Assembly: GCF_016734815.1 (NCBI RefSeq)
Contig: NZ_JAERQF010000034.1
Location: forward strand, 1 to 57,501
Origin: Hymenobacter rubidus
GTDB taxonomy: Bacteria; Bacteroidota; Bacteroidia; Cytophagales; Hymenobacteraceae
Length of the DNA stretch: 57,501 nt
Direction: 5' to 3'
Shown here: piece after piece, positions 16,471 to 24,141 of the stretch
Layout: each line of letters begins with the position of its first letter
How positions within the stretch are numbered: the first letter of the stretch is position 1
Notes under the pieces: generated by a model
Database searches by the model: none
Told to the model about the DNA's origin: nothing
The model's input: only the letters and a program-made list of their open reading frames with translations
Program-made: the position numbers and the translations under genes

Positions 16471-16998
16471 TTACCTAATGATTGCAGGAAACGCGTTTTT
16501 TGCTTGTCTGTGAGATAAAATAATGCAGCTGGCAATATTGAACAGTTGCAGGTACTGCGGACGCATATATTCCTGCAATTTATCTTTCATGAATTGCAGC
16601 TTTACTTCATCCGATGGATTACAGTGGATAATATGAAGTAAGTGCACCGGATTAGCCCTTGGCCAAGATGGTGGCAAACACTCCGAAATATCTTGGCCGA
16701 TACCCCCTGACCGAACGGCCGTCAGCATGGCAATAACGGGCAGAGACTTATGAAACAAATCCAGTATCCTAGTGCCAGGTTTGGGCTCAGTTGCCCGTAG
16801 CCATTCGGTGTAGTCCTTTAGTTCTGCTATGTATAAATACTGATTGGCCGGTTCGTACCACCCTATGTCCATTTCGCCTAGCTGATGCGGGGAGCGTCGC
16901 TGATAACCCGCACAATTTTCAAAAGCGAAATATTCGTAGCCAGTCAGTTGAAACGTAATCTGCGACTCGGTAAAAGGCATGGCGAAATTCTGCTTCAT
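16471..16998 (-). CDS. Small PD-(D/E)xK nuclease-like partner of the adjacent ATPase
   Basis: I do not recognise a named family for these 175 residues. What can be seen is a core resembling a PD-(D/E)xK nuclease: Asp44 in GEMDIGWYEP, then after 14 residues the strand YLYIAELKDY with Glu59 and Lys61, followed by a helical region. That spacing (D-x14-ExK) is typical of the nuclease fold. No signal peptide or membrane segment is visible. The start overlaps the ATPase stop by four bases (ATGA), so the two are translationally coupled. Sampled lines show 47-52 percent GC, lower than the flanks. It could be a nuclease effector or only a fold relative. The nuclease reading is inference from one motif. 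Confidence 0.6.
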   Translation of the reverse strand: MKQNFAMPFTESQITFQLTGYEYFAFENCAGYQRRSPHQLGEMDIGWYEPANQYLYIAELKDYTEWLRATEPKPGTRILDLFHKSLPVIAMLTAVRSGGIGQDISECLPPSWPRANPVHLLHIIHCNPSDEVKLQFMKDKLQEYMRPQYLQLFNIASCIILSHRQAKNAFPAIIR

Positions 16999-18074
16999 AT
17001 ACCAAGGTCCAAGGCTACTTCTTCATCAAACATGGCCAAGGCGGCATCGATAATTGGGTTAGACGGTAGGCCGTCGCGCAGGTCCGAAAACAGTGGGCGT
17101 ACAAAGTCCCCTTCCTCAATGGGCACCAGCGAGCAGCACTGCACCCGCAAGCCCGGGTTTTGGCGGGCGCAAATGACCAATTGCTTCGCCACGAAGTAAT
17201 TGTGCGACGTGAGGAAAATTTGAACCCCAGCTTGGGCTAGGTTCATCAGCATTCCCATAAGTGCACGTATAGCTTTGGGATGCAGGGCAGTTTCAGGCTC
17301 ATCCAGAAACAGCATTGTGCCTTTGTGCAATTGGCGGTTGCGGATAAGCGTGGCCAGAATACCAATTTTTTTGATGCCCTCCGCCGTGATGCTCATTGGA
17401 AACTCCTGCTTCCCCTTAAAGAATACGAATCGCTCTTCCTTTTCAGTTTGGCGAATTTCCCCTTTAAATAAATCTTCCAATGCATCGTTGACACGCTTAA
17501 GCGCAGGAAGCAAATTGCCTCGGCTGGTGGGTACGTCCAAGCTGCGAATCAAATCCAGGTAGGTATCATCAAAGCCTACTAAATCGTGGGGGTCGCGGGT
17601 GAATTTGATGGCTCTAAAAGCCGTCAGCACTTCCTTTGCAGGAATAAGTAAGGCATTGAACGGGTCTTCGGCCAACTCAATATGCTCGTTGATGTCCGTA
17701 ATGGTGTTGCGAGCTGATTCCGTAAACGACGCATGAACAATTGATTTGCTGCCGGAAGGCAAGCCGAATATGAGCTCCACACTCAGCTTGTCTTTGCTGC
17801 CCTTGGTTACCAACGACCCAATGCCGGTGGTAAGGCGCGGTTGAAATACAGTATCAAGCTTCTTGCTGAAAGTGGTTTTGAAGAGCGACGTTTCCGCTAC
17901 AGCATGGCGGCTGCGGCTCACGGTTTCCAATGACTTCGCCGCCGCGTATAACAGCCGCAGCAAGCCCGTTTTCCCTGTGTCGTTTTCTCCAATAATCAGA
18001 TTAATTTGACCCGGCTGGGCAAGCTGGAATTCGGGCAAACGCAGAAAATTGCGGATGGTGATTTTCTCAATCAT
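16995..18074 (-). CDS. ABC/SMC-like AAA ATPase (AAA_15/AAA_21 type), putative defence module
   Basis: A 359-residue ATPase of the OLD/RecF/SMC-like class with all nucleotide-binding elements: Walker A GENDTGKT (Gly29-Thr36), an ABC-signature-like segment near ITAEGIKKIG (229-237), Walker B MLFLDEPETALHP (Asp258, Glu259) and the H-loop LTSHNYF (His291). No TOPRIM domain follows, unlike full-length OLD proteins, so the partner gene may supply the nuclease function. N-terminal MIEKITIRNF is the usual opening for this group. GC content is clearly lower than in neighbours. A TACTTTTG box lies 26 bases upstream. Known two-gene defence systems pair such ATPases with an effector, but this partner does not match those I know. 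Confidence 0.85.
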   Translation of the reverse strand: MIEKITIRNFLRLPEFQLAQPGQINLIIGENDTGKTGLLRLLYAAAKSLETVSRSRHAVAETSLFKTTFSKKLDTVFQPRLTTGIGSLVTKGSKDKLSVELIFGLPSGSKSIVHASFTESARNTITDINEHIELAEDPFNALLIPAKEVLTAFRAIKFTRDPHDLVGFDDTYLDLIRSLDVPTSRGNLLPALKRVNDALEDLFKGEIRQTEKEERFVFFKGKQEFPMSITAEGIKKIGILATLIRNRQLHKGTMLFLDEPETALHPKAIRALMGMLMNLAQAGVQIFLTSHNYFVAKQLVICARQNPGLRVQCCSLVPIEEGDFVRPLFSDLRDGLPSNPIIDAALAMFDEEVALDLGI

Positions 18075-18099
18075 AGTGCTGCTAACAAAGGGACGGGCC

Positions 18100-18107
18100 C
18101 AAAAGTA
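18100..18107 (-). promoter_or_regulatory. Bacteroidota -7 promoter element for the ATPase/nuclease-like operon
   Basis: Read on the minus strand this is TACTTTTG, an exact match to TAnnTTTG, ending 26 bases before the ATPase start. No good -33 TTG is seen because the upstream side is occupied by a GC-rich hairpin, so the promoter may be weak or regulated. Confidence 0.55.
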
Positions 18108-18108
18108 A

Positions 18109-18144
18109 CACGCGGCGGCCCCCGTTGCCGGGAACCGCCGCGTG
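18109..18144 (-). terminator. GC-rich hairpin after the transaldolase/isomerase gene
   Basis: Ten-base arms CACGCGGCGG and CCGCCGCGTG flank a 16-base loop. On the minus strand it lies 27 bases past the stop codon at 18171 and is followed by TTACTTTT, so it can serve as a Rho-independent terminator. The same T-rich stretch is part of the promoter box for the next operon. Confidence 0.6.
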
Positions 18145-18170
18145 GCAGATGTTAGCGGGAGCTACGAGGG

Positions 18171-20993
18171 TTATTTCAGCTCCAACGCCGCCAGCATGGC
18201 CTTCAGGCCGGCCTCAGCGTCGTTGCCGAGGTTCACGCGCAGGGTGCGGCGGCCGTTGTCGTGCAGGGCCTGCAAGTCGCCCAGGGCCTGGGCATTCTTG
18301 AAGGTGCCGAAGGTGTAGGAGCGGCCGGGTAGCTGCAAATCCTGCGGGTTGTCATCCGTGAACTGGATGAAGAGGCCAGTGTTGGGACCGCCCTTGTGGT
18401 ACTGGCCGGTGCTGTGCAGGAAGCGCGGCCCGTAGCCCGAGGTGGTGGCAATGTGCAGCGCCCGCTGCACGCGCTGGCGCAGCTCCAGCAGGCTGGCGCT
18501 CACGGCGGGCGTCTCGGTCAGGTAGGCTTGCAGGCACATGAAGTCGCCGGGCTTGGCTTGCGCGAAGAAGGCTTTCAGCACGCCGGCCGCGCCTTCGCCG
18601 TGGACGGCGGTGTAGTAGTCCACGCCGTTTTCGCTGGCGGCGGGAGCGTCGCCCTCGGGCAATTTGCCGTCGGCTTCCACGGCCTTCATCAGCTTGTCGG
18701 TGGCCGTTTTGGCGGCCTGCACGTTGGGCTGGTCGAAGGGGTTGATGCGGAACACGGCGCTGGCCACGGCCGTGGCCACTTCCCAGCGGTAGAACTCCTG
18801 GCCGAGGTCAAAGGCGTCCTTCATCAGCAGGGTGATGACGGGGTGGCCGGTGGCGGTCAGCGCCTGCAGCTTGCTGGTGTTGGCCTCGTCGGGCTGGTCC
18901 TTGTAGCCCACGTACACAAACACGCGGTCGGTGCCGTAGATGCTGGGGTCGCTCAGCGGCTCGCCGGCCACGGGCAGGATGCCTTTGTCCTCCTTGCCGG
19001 TGCTTTCGGCAATAAGCTGCTCCAGCCACAGGCCGAGGTCGTGCAGGGCATCGGGCACCACGATGGTGAGTTTGTCGCGGCCCTGCGACGCCAGCACGCC
19101 CAAGGCGGTGCCAAATTCCAGACCGGGGTTTTTGTCGGTCGGACCGTAGGCGCCGCAGGCGCGCATCATCAGGATGGCGCGCTCCAGAATCTCACCGATG
19201 GGCAGGCCGTAGAGGGCCGCCGGCACTAGGCCGAAGTAGGTGAGGGCCGAGAAACGGCCGCCCACTTCAGGGAAATTAAGGAAGATGTGGCGGTACTTCG
19301 CGTTCGTGGCATCGGTCACGAATTTGGAGCCGGGGTCGGTGATGGCCACGAAGTTTTCGCCGGCCTTGTCGCCCTTGATTTCTTTGACTTTGGCGTAGAA
19401 GTAGTCGCCGAAAGCCAGCGGCTCGGCCGTAGTGCCCGATTTGCTGGCCACGATAAACAGCGTGTCGGCCAGCGGAATCGAGTTTTCAATCTCGCGCACC
19501 GTGCCGGGGTCGGTGGTGTCGAGTACCGAAATCGGCAGGCCGCCCTCACCCATTGGGAAGGAGGATTTGAACACAATCGGGGCCATGGTGCTGCCGCCCA
19601 TGCCCATCACCACCACGTGCTTGAAGCCGGCGGCGCGAACCGAGGCCACAAACTGCTCGATTTCGGTCACGCGGCCCACCATGGTTTCAGCCACGCGCAG
19701 CCAGCCCATGAAGCTGCGGATGCTTTCCTGCCCAGCGGCGTCCTCCACCCACAGGTCAGCCTTCTTGTCCCAGAAGCCGGGCACGAAGTTGCTGTCCTGG
19801 AATTTCTTGATTTGAGCGTCAACAGCAGCCTGGTATTGGCCCAGCTCAAACTTGGCGTCGTCCACTTGCTCGCCCACGGCCAGCGCCCGCTTTTTGTCGA
19901 TGGATTCCATGAGCTTGGCGAAGGGCTCTTTGAATTTCTTGGCACCGTCTTCTTCCAGGTGCTGGGTCAGCTCATCCAGGTTCAGGCCCAGCTTGGGCAG
20001 GCTGGCCAGCACTTCTTTCACTTTGTCGAGGTTGTCTTCGAGGGTGACGGCGGCTTTGCCTTCCTTGCCAAACAGGTCGAGGGTTTCGACGGGCACGGTG
20101 TTCACCGTTTTCGGGCCGATGAGGCCGTTGACGTACTTCAGGTTGTCGTACTTGGGGTTTTTGTTGCCGGTGCTGGCCCACAGCAGGCGCTGGCTTTCAG
20201 CTCCTTTGGCCTTGAGGGCTTCCCAGCGCGGACCCGAGAAAATTTCCTTGTACATCTGGTAGGCCTGCTTGGCGCTGGCCAGGGCCACTTCGCCCACCAG
20301 GCCTTCGGCCAGCTTGCCGTTTTCGCCGCCTTCGGCCGCAATTTTTTCCAGCATCGGGTCAATCAGCACGTCGATGCGGCTCAGGAAGAAGCTGGCCACC
20401 GAGTCGATGCGGGCCAGCGGCTTGCCAGCGGCGGCGCGGTCTTCGAGGCCCGAAAGGAAGGCTTCGGTCACGAGGCGGTAGCGCTCCAAGCCAAAAATCA
20501 GGGTCACGTTCACGTTCACGCCTTCCGAAATGAGGCGGCGGATGGCGGGCAGGCCTTCGAGCGTGGCCGGCACTTTAATCATCACGTTGGGGCGGTTCAC
20601 CGTTTTCCACAGGCGCAGGCCTTCTTCAATGGTGCCTTCGGTGTCGTTCACCAGCTCCGGCGATACTTCGAGGCTCACGTAGCCGTCCGAGCTGTTGTCG
20701 GCGCTGTCGTAGAGCGGGCGGAACAGGTCGGTGGCGGCCTGCACGTCGGCCACGGCCAGCTCGGTGTAGATTTCGTCGGTGGTTTTGCCCTGCAGGGCCA
20801 GCGCCTTGATGGCCGAATCGTAGTCGGCCGTGTCGCCGATGGATTTGGCAAAAATGGCGGGGTTGGAAGTCACGCCGCGCAGGGCTTCCGCGCTGATGCG
20901 GTGCTGCAGCTTGCCGTCGATGATGATGGGGCGGCTGATAAAGTCCAGCCACAGGCTTTGGTCGAACTGGCGGATGTCAACGAGAGGGTTCAT
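18171..20993 (-). CDS. Bifunctional transaldolase / glucose-6-phosphate isomerase
   Basis: A 940-residue fusion. Residues 1 to about 370 are transaldolase, with GVTSNPAIF (40-48) and the Schiff-base Lys140 in NVMIKVPAT. Residues from about 400 onward are phosphoglucose isomerase, with VVMGMGGSTMAP, the phosphate-binding SKSGTTAEP and QLIAESTGKEDKGILP. Transaldolase exchanges a dihydroxyacetone unit between sedoheptulose-7-phosphate and glyceraldehyde-3-phosphate; the isomerase interconverts the resulting fructose-6-phosphate with glucose-6-phosphate. Fusion therefore couples the pentose phosphate exit to hexose phosphates. Such tal-pgi fusions are known in several bacterial lineages. Its position near the arabinose operon and divergent from a LacI regulator suggests control by pentose supply. 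Confidence 0.95.
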   Translation of the reverse strand: MNPLVDIRQFDQSLWLDFISRPIIIDGKLQHRISAEALRGVTSNPAIFAKSIGDTADYDSAIKALALQGKTTDEIYTELAVADVQAATDLFRPLYDSADNSSDGYVSLEVSPELVNDTEGTIEEGLRLWKTVNRPNVMIKVPATLEGLPAIRRLISEGVNVNVTLIFGLERYRLVTEAFLSGLEDRAAAGKPLARIDSVASFFLSRIDVLIDPMLEKIAAEGGENGKLAEGLVGEVALASAKQAYQMYKEIFSGPRWEALKAKGAESQRLLWASTGNKNPKYDNLKYVNGLIGPKTVNTVPVETLDLFGKEGKAAVTLEDNLDKVKEVLASLPKLGLNLDELTQHLEEDGAKKFKEPFAKLMESIDKKRALAVGEQVDDAKFELGQYQAAVDAQIKKFQDSNFVPGFWDKKADLWVEDAAGQESIRSFMGWLRVAETMVGRVTEIEQFVASVRAAGFKHVVVMGMGGSTMAPIVFKSSFPMGEGGLPISVLDTTDPGTVREIENSIPLADTLFIVASKSGTTAEPLAFGDYFYAKVKEIKGDKAGENFVAITDPGSKFVTDATNAKYRHIFLNFPEVGGRFSALTYFGLVPAALYGLPIGEILERAILMMRACGAYGPTDKNPGLEFGTALGVLASQGRDKLTIVVPDALHDLGLWLEQLIAESTGKEDKGILPVAGEPLSDPSIYGTDRVFVYVGYKDQPDEANTSKLQALTATGHPVITLLMKDAFDLGQEFYRWEVATAVASAVFRINPFDQPNVQAAKTATDKLMKAVEADGKLPEGDAPAASENGVDYYTAVHGEGAAGVLKAFFAQAKPGDFMCLQAYLTETPAVSASLLELRQRVQRALHIATTSGYGPRFLHSTGQYHKGGPNTGLFIQFTDDNPQDLQLPGRSYTFGTFKNAQALGDLQALHDNGRRTLRVNLGNDAEAGLKAMLAALELK

Positions 20994-21104
20994 AGAGGAT
21001 GGGTTAGTTCAGTGGTCCAAAGGTCAGGCAGGAATGGCCTTGTTTTCAACCTGCCCGCGGAGTAATTGCACCCAACGGAACAAAAAATTAGGGGCATGGC
21101 CTAT

Positions 21105-21116
21105 GCAAACGGTTCC
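21105..21116. promoter_or_regulatory. Possible LacI/PurR-type half-conserved operator
   Basis: GCAAACGGTTCC resembles the PurR-type core (GCAAACGTTTGC) and fits GnAAnCGnTTnC, but only four of six positions are symmetric. It lies 67 bases before the LacI gene and 111 bases before the divergent transaldolase fusion, where an autoregulatory site would be expected. It differs from the palindrome at 6008-6023, so both sites being bound by one regulator is uncertain. Confidence 0.25.
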
Positions 21117-21182
21117 GGCGTTCTGCCAGAAAAGCTGCGCGGCGGCCGTAACTTTACCTATTCTATTGCCCCGATTGTTCAA

Positions 21183-22244
21183 ATGGCTGTTCGCCGCACT
21201 CCGTCCGCTAAAAATAAGGCCCTGGGCCGCCCGGTTTCCATGGCCGATTTGGCCCGTGAGCTTGGGGTGTCGATGACGACGATTTCGCGGGCCCTGAGCA
21301 ACCACCACAGCATTGGGGCCGCCACCAAGCTGGCCGTGCACAAGCTGGCCAAAAAGCGCAACTACCAGCCCAACCACCTGGCCGCGGCCCTGCGCAAAGG
21401 CCACAGCAAGCTGATTGGCGTGGTGATTCCTTACATCGAAGGCCGTTTTTTTGCGTCGGTGGTGCACGGCATCGAGTCGGCGGCCAGCCGGGCGGGCTTC
21501 AGCGTCATCATCTGCCAATCGAACGAGGACGTGGTGCAGGAGCGCAAGAACCTCGACACCCTGCTGGGCGCGCAGGTGGCCGGCATCCTGCTCTCGGTTT
21601 CGCGCACTACGCACGATTTCAAGCACTTCGAAAAGGTGCGCAACCACGGGGTGCCCCTGGTGTTTTTCGACCGCATGCTGGAAGGCGAGAGCCTGAATGC
21701 CGTGGTGCTGAACGACCGGGAAGGCGCCCGCCAGGCCACCCAGCACCTGTTGGAGCAGGGTTGCCGCCGGGTGGCCCACCTGGCCGGCCCACAGCACCTC
21801 AATATTTACAAAAACCGCCTTCAGGGCTACCTCGACGCGCTAGCCAGCCACGGCCTGACGCCCGACCAGCACCTGATTCGGGAGTGCAACATGACCCAGG
21901 AAGGCGGCCAGGAATGCATGGCCCAGCTGCTGGCCCTGCCCGGGCCGCCGGACGCCGTGTTCTCGGCCGGCGACTCGGCCATTCTCGGGGCCCTGCAGCT
22001 GCTCAAGAGCCGGGGCCTGCGGGTGCCGCAGGACGTGGCCCTGGTGGGGTTCAGCAACGAAGCGCTGACGCAGGTGACCGAGCCCATGCTGACCTCCGTG
22101 GACCAGCGCTGCGAGGAAATGGGCCAGTCGGCCTTCCGGCTGTTTATGGACCTGGTGGAAGCCGGCGACACGCCGCCCGTGCAGCGGCAGGTGGTGTTGC
22201 AGCCGGAGCTGTTCGTGCGGGCTTCGTCGCTGCGGGAGCTCTAG
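21183..22244 (+). CDS. LacI-family transcriptional regulator
   Basis: Starting at the ATG at 21183 the protein has 353 residues. The N-terminal helix-turn-helix reads VSMADLARELGVSMTTISRALSN (about 18-40), followed by the hinge and a periplasmic-binding-protein-like effector domain beginning KLIGVVIPYIEGRFF and ending in the HPTEP-like region TEPMLTSVDQRCEEMG. Upstream in-frame ATGs exist at 21066 and 21096 but would add an unconserved tail. It is divergent from the transaldolase/isomerase gene with a 189-base shared region. LacI proteins usually repress nearby sugar genes and respond to a sugar or sugar phosphate; the arabinose operon 8 kb away and the pentose-phosphate fusion are the natural candidates. 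Confidence 0.93.
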   Translation: MAVRRTPSAKNKALGRPVSMADLARELGVSMTTISRALSNHHSIGAATKLAVHKLAKKRNYQPNHLAAALRKGHSKLIGVVIPYIEGRFFASVVHGIESAASRAGFSVIICQSNEDVVQERKNLDTLLGAQVAGILLSVSRTTHDFKHFEKVRNHGVPLVFFDRMLEGESLNAVVLNDREGARQATQHLLEQGCRRVAHLAGPQHLNIYKNRLQGYLDALASHGLTPDQHLIRECNMTQEGGQECMAQLLALPGPPDAVFSAGDSAILGALQLLKSRGLRVPQDVALVGFSNEALTQVTEPMLTSVDQRCEEMGQSAFRLFMDLVEAGDTPPVQRQVVLQPELFVRASSLREL

Positions 22245-22280
22245 TGCCGTGGCTGGGGCCCTGCGCCCGCCGTGGCTAAA

Positions 22281-22314
22281 TTGGCGGCAGCGTGCGGTGC
22301 CAGCGCTACTTTTG
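22281..22314 (+). promoter_or_regulatory. Promoter of the alpha/beta hydrolase, nearly leaderless
   Basis: TTG at 22281-22283 and TACTTTTG at 22307-22314 are separated by 23 bases, within the range for the Bacteroidota -33/-7 promoter. The -7 box ends only five bases before the ATG at 22320, so the transcription start would fall at or beside the start codon. Confidence 0.55.
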
Positions 22315-22319
22315 CCCGC

Positions 22320-23087
22320 ATGACTCCCACCGCCACCCAGCCCACCATCGTTTTCCTCCACGGTTTTGCCGAAAGCCGCGAAGTCTGGACCGATTTCACC
22401 CGCTCTTTCCCCGATGGCTACCGGCTGCTGGCGCCTAACCTGCCCGGCCACGGCACCAACCTGGCCCCCGTGCCCGACTTTTCGATGGAGGCCCAGGCCC
22501 GCCACGTCATCGACTACCTCAACCAGAAAGGCTGCCCCGACCCCGTGCTGCTGGTGTGCCACAGCATGGGCGGCTACGTGGCCCTGGCCCTGGCCGAGCG
22601 TTGGCCCCAGCGCGTGGCCGGCCTGGCCCTCGTCAATTCCACCGCCTTGGCCGATACCGACGAGAAGCGCCAGAACCGCGAAAAAAACATCGGCTTCGTG
22701 GAAAAATACGGCGTGGGCAAGTTCATGGAATCCTTCGTGCGCCCCCTATTCGCCCCTACCAACCGCGACCAGCTGACCGACGCCCGCGGCTTGCTCGAAG
22801 AAATCGGCAAGGCCACGCCCGCCAGCACCATCACCGGGGCCCTGCGCGGCATGGCCGCCCGCCCCGAGCGCACGCAGGTGCTCCGCAAAGCCGCTTTTCC
22901 GGTCCTGATGGTGGCCGGTAAGCACGACGTGGCCGTGCATTTCGAGGATGCCGTGCGGCAGGCTGCCCTGCCACCGGTGGGCGCGGCGCTGTTTCTGGAA
23001 GGCAGCGGGCACCTCTCGTACCTGGAGCAGCCCGAGGCTACGCGCCGGGCGGTGCTGGCGCTGGCCGAGGCGGTGTTTGGGCGGTAG
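22320..23087 (+). CDS. Alpha/beta-fold hydrolase
   Basis: A 255-residue cytoplasmic hydrolase without signal peptide. The oxyanion segment VFLHGFAESREVW is followed by the nucleophile elbow VCHSMGG (Ser82), a likely acid in VAGKHDVAVHF, and the catalytic histidine in GSGHLSYLEQP. This arrangement is typical of BioH/MenH/esterase-like members, and no specific substrate can be assigned. The start at 22320 fits a promoter directly upstream and removes 16 unconserved residues from the longer frame. It ends two bases before the stop of the convergent TonB-C-domain gene. Whether it works with the LacI regulator upstream, on the same strand, is unknown. Confidence 0.88.
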   Translation: MTPTATQPTIVFLHGFAESREVWTDFTRSFPDGYRLLAPNLPGHGTNLAPVPDFSMEAQARHVIDYLNQKGCPDPVLLVCHSMGGYVALALAERWPQRVAGLALVNSTALADTDEKRQNREKNIGFVEKYGVGKFMESFVRPLFAPTNRDQLTDARGLLEEIGKATPASTITGALRGMAARPERTQVLRKAAFPVLMVAGKHDVAVHFEDAVRQAALPPVGAALFLEGSGHLSYLEQPEATRRAVLALAEAVFGR

Positions 23088-23089
23088 GG

Positions 23090-23905
23090 CTACTGGATGC
23101 GGAAGGTGATGGGCATCAGGTAGAATATGCGCACAGGTTGGCCCCACAACTTGGCTGGCACGGTGGCCGCTGGCAGCTGCTGCACCACGCGCAACACCTC
23201 CGCATCGAGGGCCTCACCGGCCGAACTGATAATTTGGGCGTGCTCGATAGCGCCGCTGGCCGCCACTTCAAAATAGGCGTACACCACGCCCTGCTGCTGC
23301 GCCCGGAGGGCGGCCGGCGGGTATTTTACCTGCATCTGCACGAAGGTCGAGAGTCCTTTTTTCGGCGAAGCCAGATTGGTGAGGATGGAAGGGATGGCCA
23401 GGGCACGCTCGAGATAGACGTTGCGCTGCGCCCGCAAGAGCGCGGCAAAATCCGGGAAAACCGGGTCCGTATCAGCGTAGGCATAAGGCTGCGCGGCCAG
23501 CGGCGTCGAAAAATCAAGCGCGACAAAGGTGCGGGGCACGCGGCCGGGCTTGGCGTCCGGGTCGGGCGTGCCGGGCTCCCAAGCCAGCATGCGGGTTTGC
23601 AGGTAGCTGAGCGCGTCCTGGGTGGCTTTGTTCAACATCAGGCCGGGCGGGTTCGCGCCCCACACCTTAAAATTGATGGGTTCGCGGCCGTCTTTCAGCT
23701 CTACCCGCACCACGGCCATGCCGGCCTGCCCGGCGCCAAACAGCCGGGCACTGCGGTACATAAGAGCCCGAAGCGAATCGGGGCCGCCGGGGTAGCGCGG
23801 ACCAGAGTAGGTAGAATTGCCTGCTGTGGGGCTCTGGGCTGAAACCAGCGCGGGCATAGTCATTTGCAGTAGCATGGCTATACTGACGACGAAGCGATTT
23901 TGCAT
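23090..23905 (-). CDS. Secreted protein with C-terminal TonB-like domain
   Basis: This 271-residue protein has a signal peptide (MQNRFVVSIAMLLQ..., cleavage after Ala23) and no membrane anchor. The last 80 residues, beginning MQVKYPPAALRAQQQGVVYAYFEV, match the TonB_C fold: the YPxxA(L)xxxxGxV motif, then a segment with I-SSAGEALDAEVLRVV and a final beta strand. The middle (about 45-185) is unassigned. Classic TonB has an N-terminal membrane helix bound to ExbB/ExbD, which is lacking here. In Bacteroidota many such free TonB_C proteins exist and their role is unclear. It is convergent with the hydrolase gene, with a two-base gap. Confidence 0.8.
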   Translation of the reverse strand: MQNRFVVSIAMLLQMTMPALVSAQSPTAGNSTYSGPRYPGGPDSLRALMYRSARLFGAGQAGMAVVRVELKDGREPINFKVWGANPPGLMLNKATQDALSYLQTRMLAWEPGTPDPDAKPGRVPRTFVALDFSTPLAAQPYAYADTDPVFPDFAALLRAQRNVYLERALAIPSILTNLASPKKGLSTFVQMQVKYPPAALRAQQQGVVYAYFEVAASGAIEHAQIISSAGEALDAEVLRVVQQLPAATVPAKLWGQPVRIFYLMPITFRIQ

Positions 23906-24141
23906 ATTGGGTAGCGCAATGAACGAACGCGCAAGCTACGCCAGGGCGGAACAACGGATTGGTGCGGTGCCGCGGCCGGTGCGCCGAGGCAGCAACTGTA
24001 AAAAGACGTAGGGTGCGCAGAGTCCTTCCGCTGCAATGGGGCTGGATTGGTCGATTAACCAGAACAATTGGCGGACTTGTGGCTTAACTTCGCGCACTTT
24101 TTATAGCTGTGCCTATTCGCGGCGTTTCTTATTCATTTTCA

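Noticed and set aside
16489..16498. Perfect palindrome AAACGCGTTT just upstream of GH43 as an operator
   Set aside because: It lies inside the last codons of the nuclease-like gene and is short; coding constraint explains it as well.
23906..24141. Possible riboswitch upstream of the outer-membrane protein
   Set aside because: GC-rich sequence with several short complementary stretches, but I could not match the conserved core of cobalamin, TPP or other known riboswitches.
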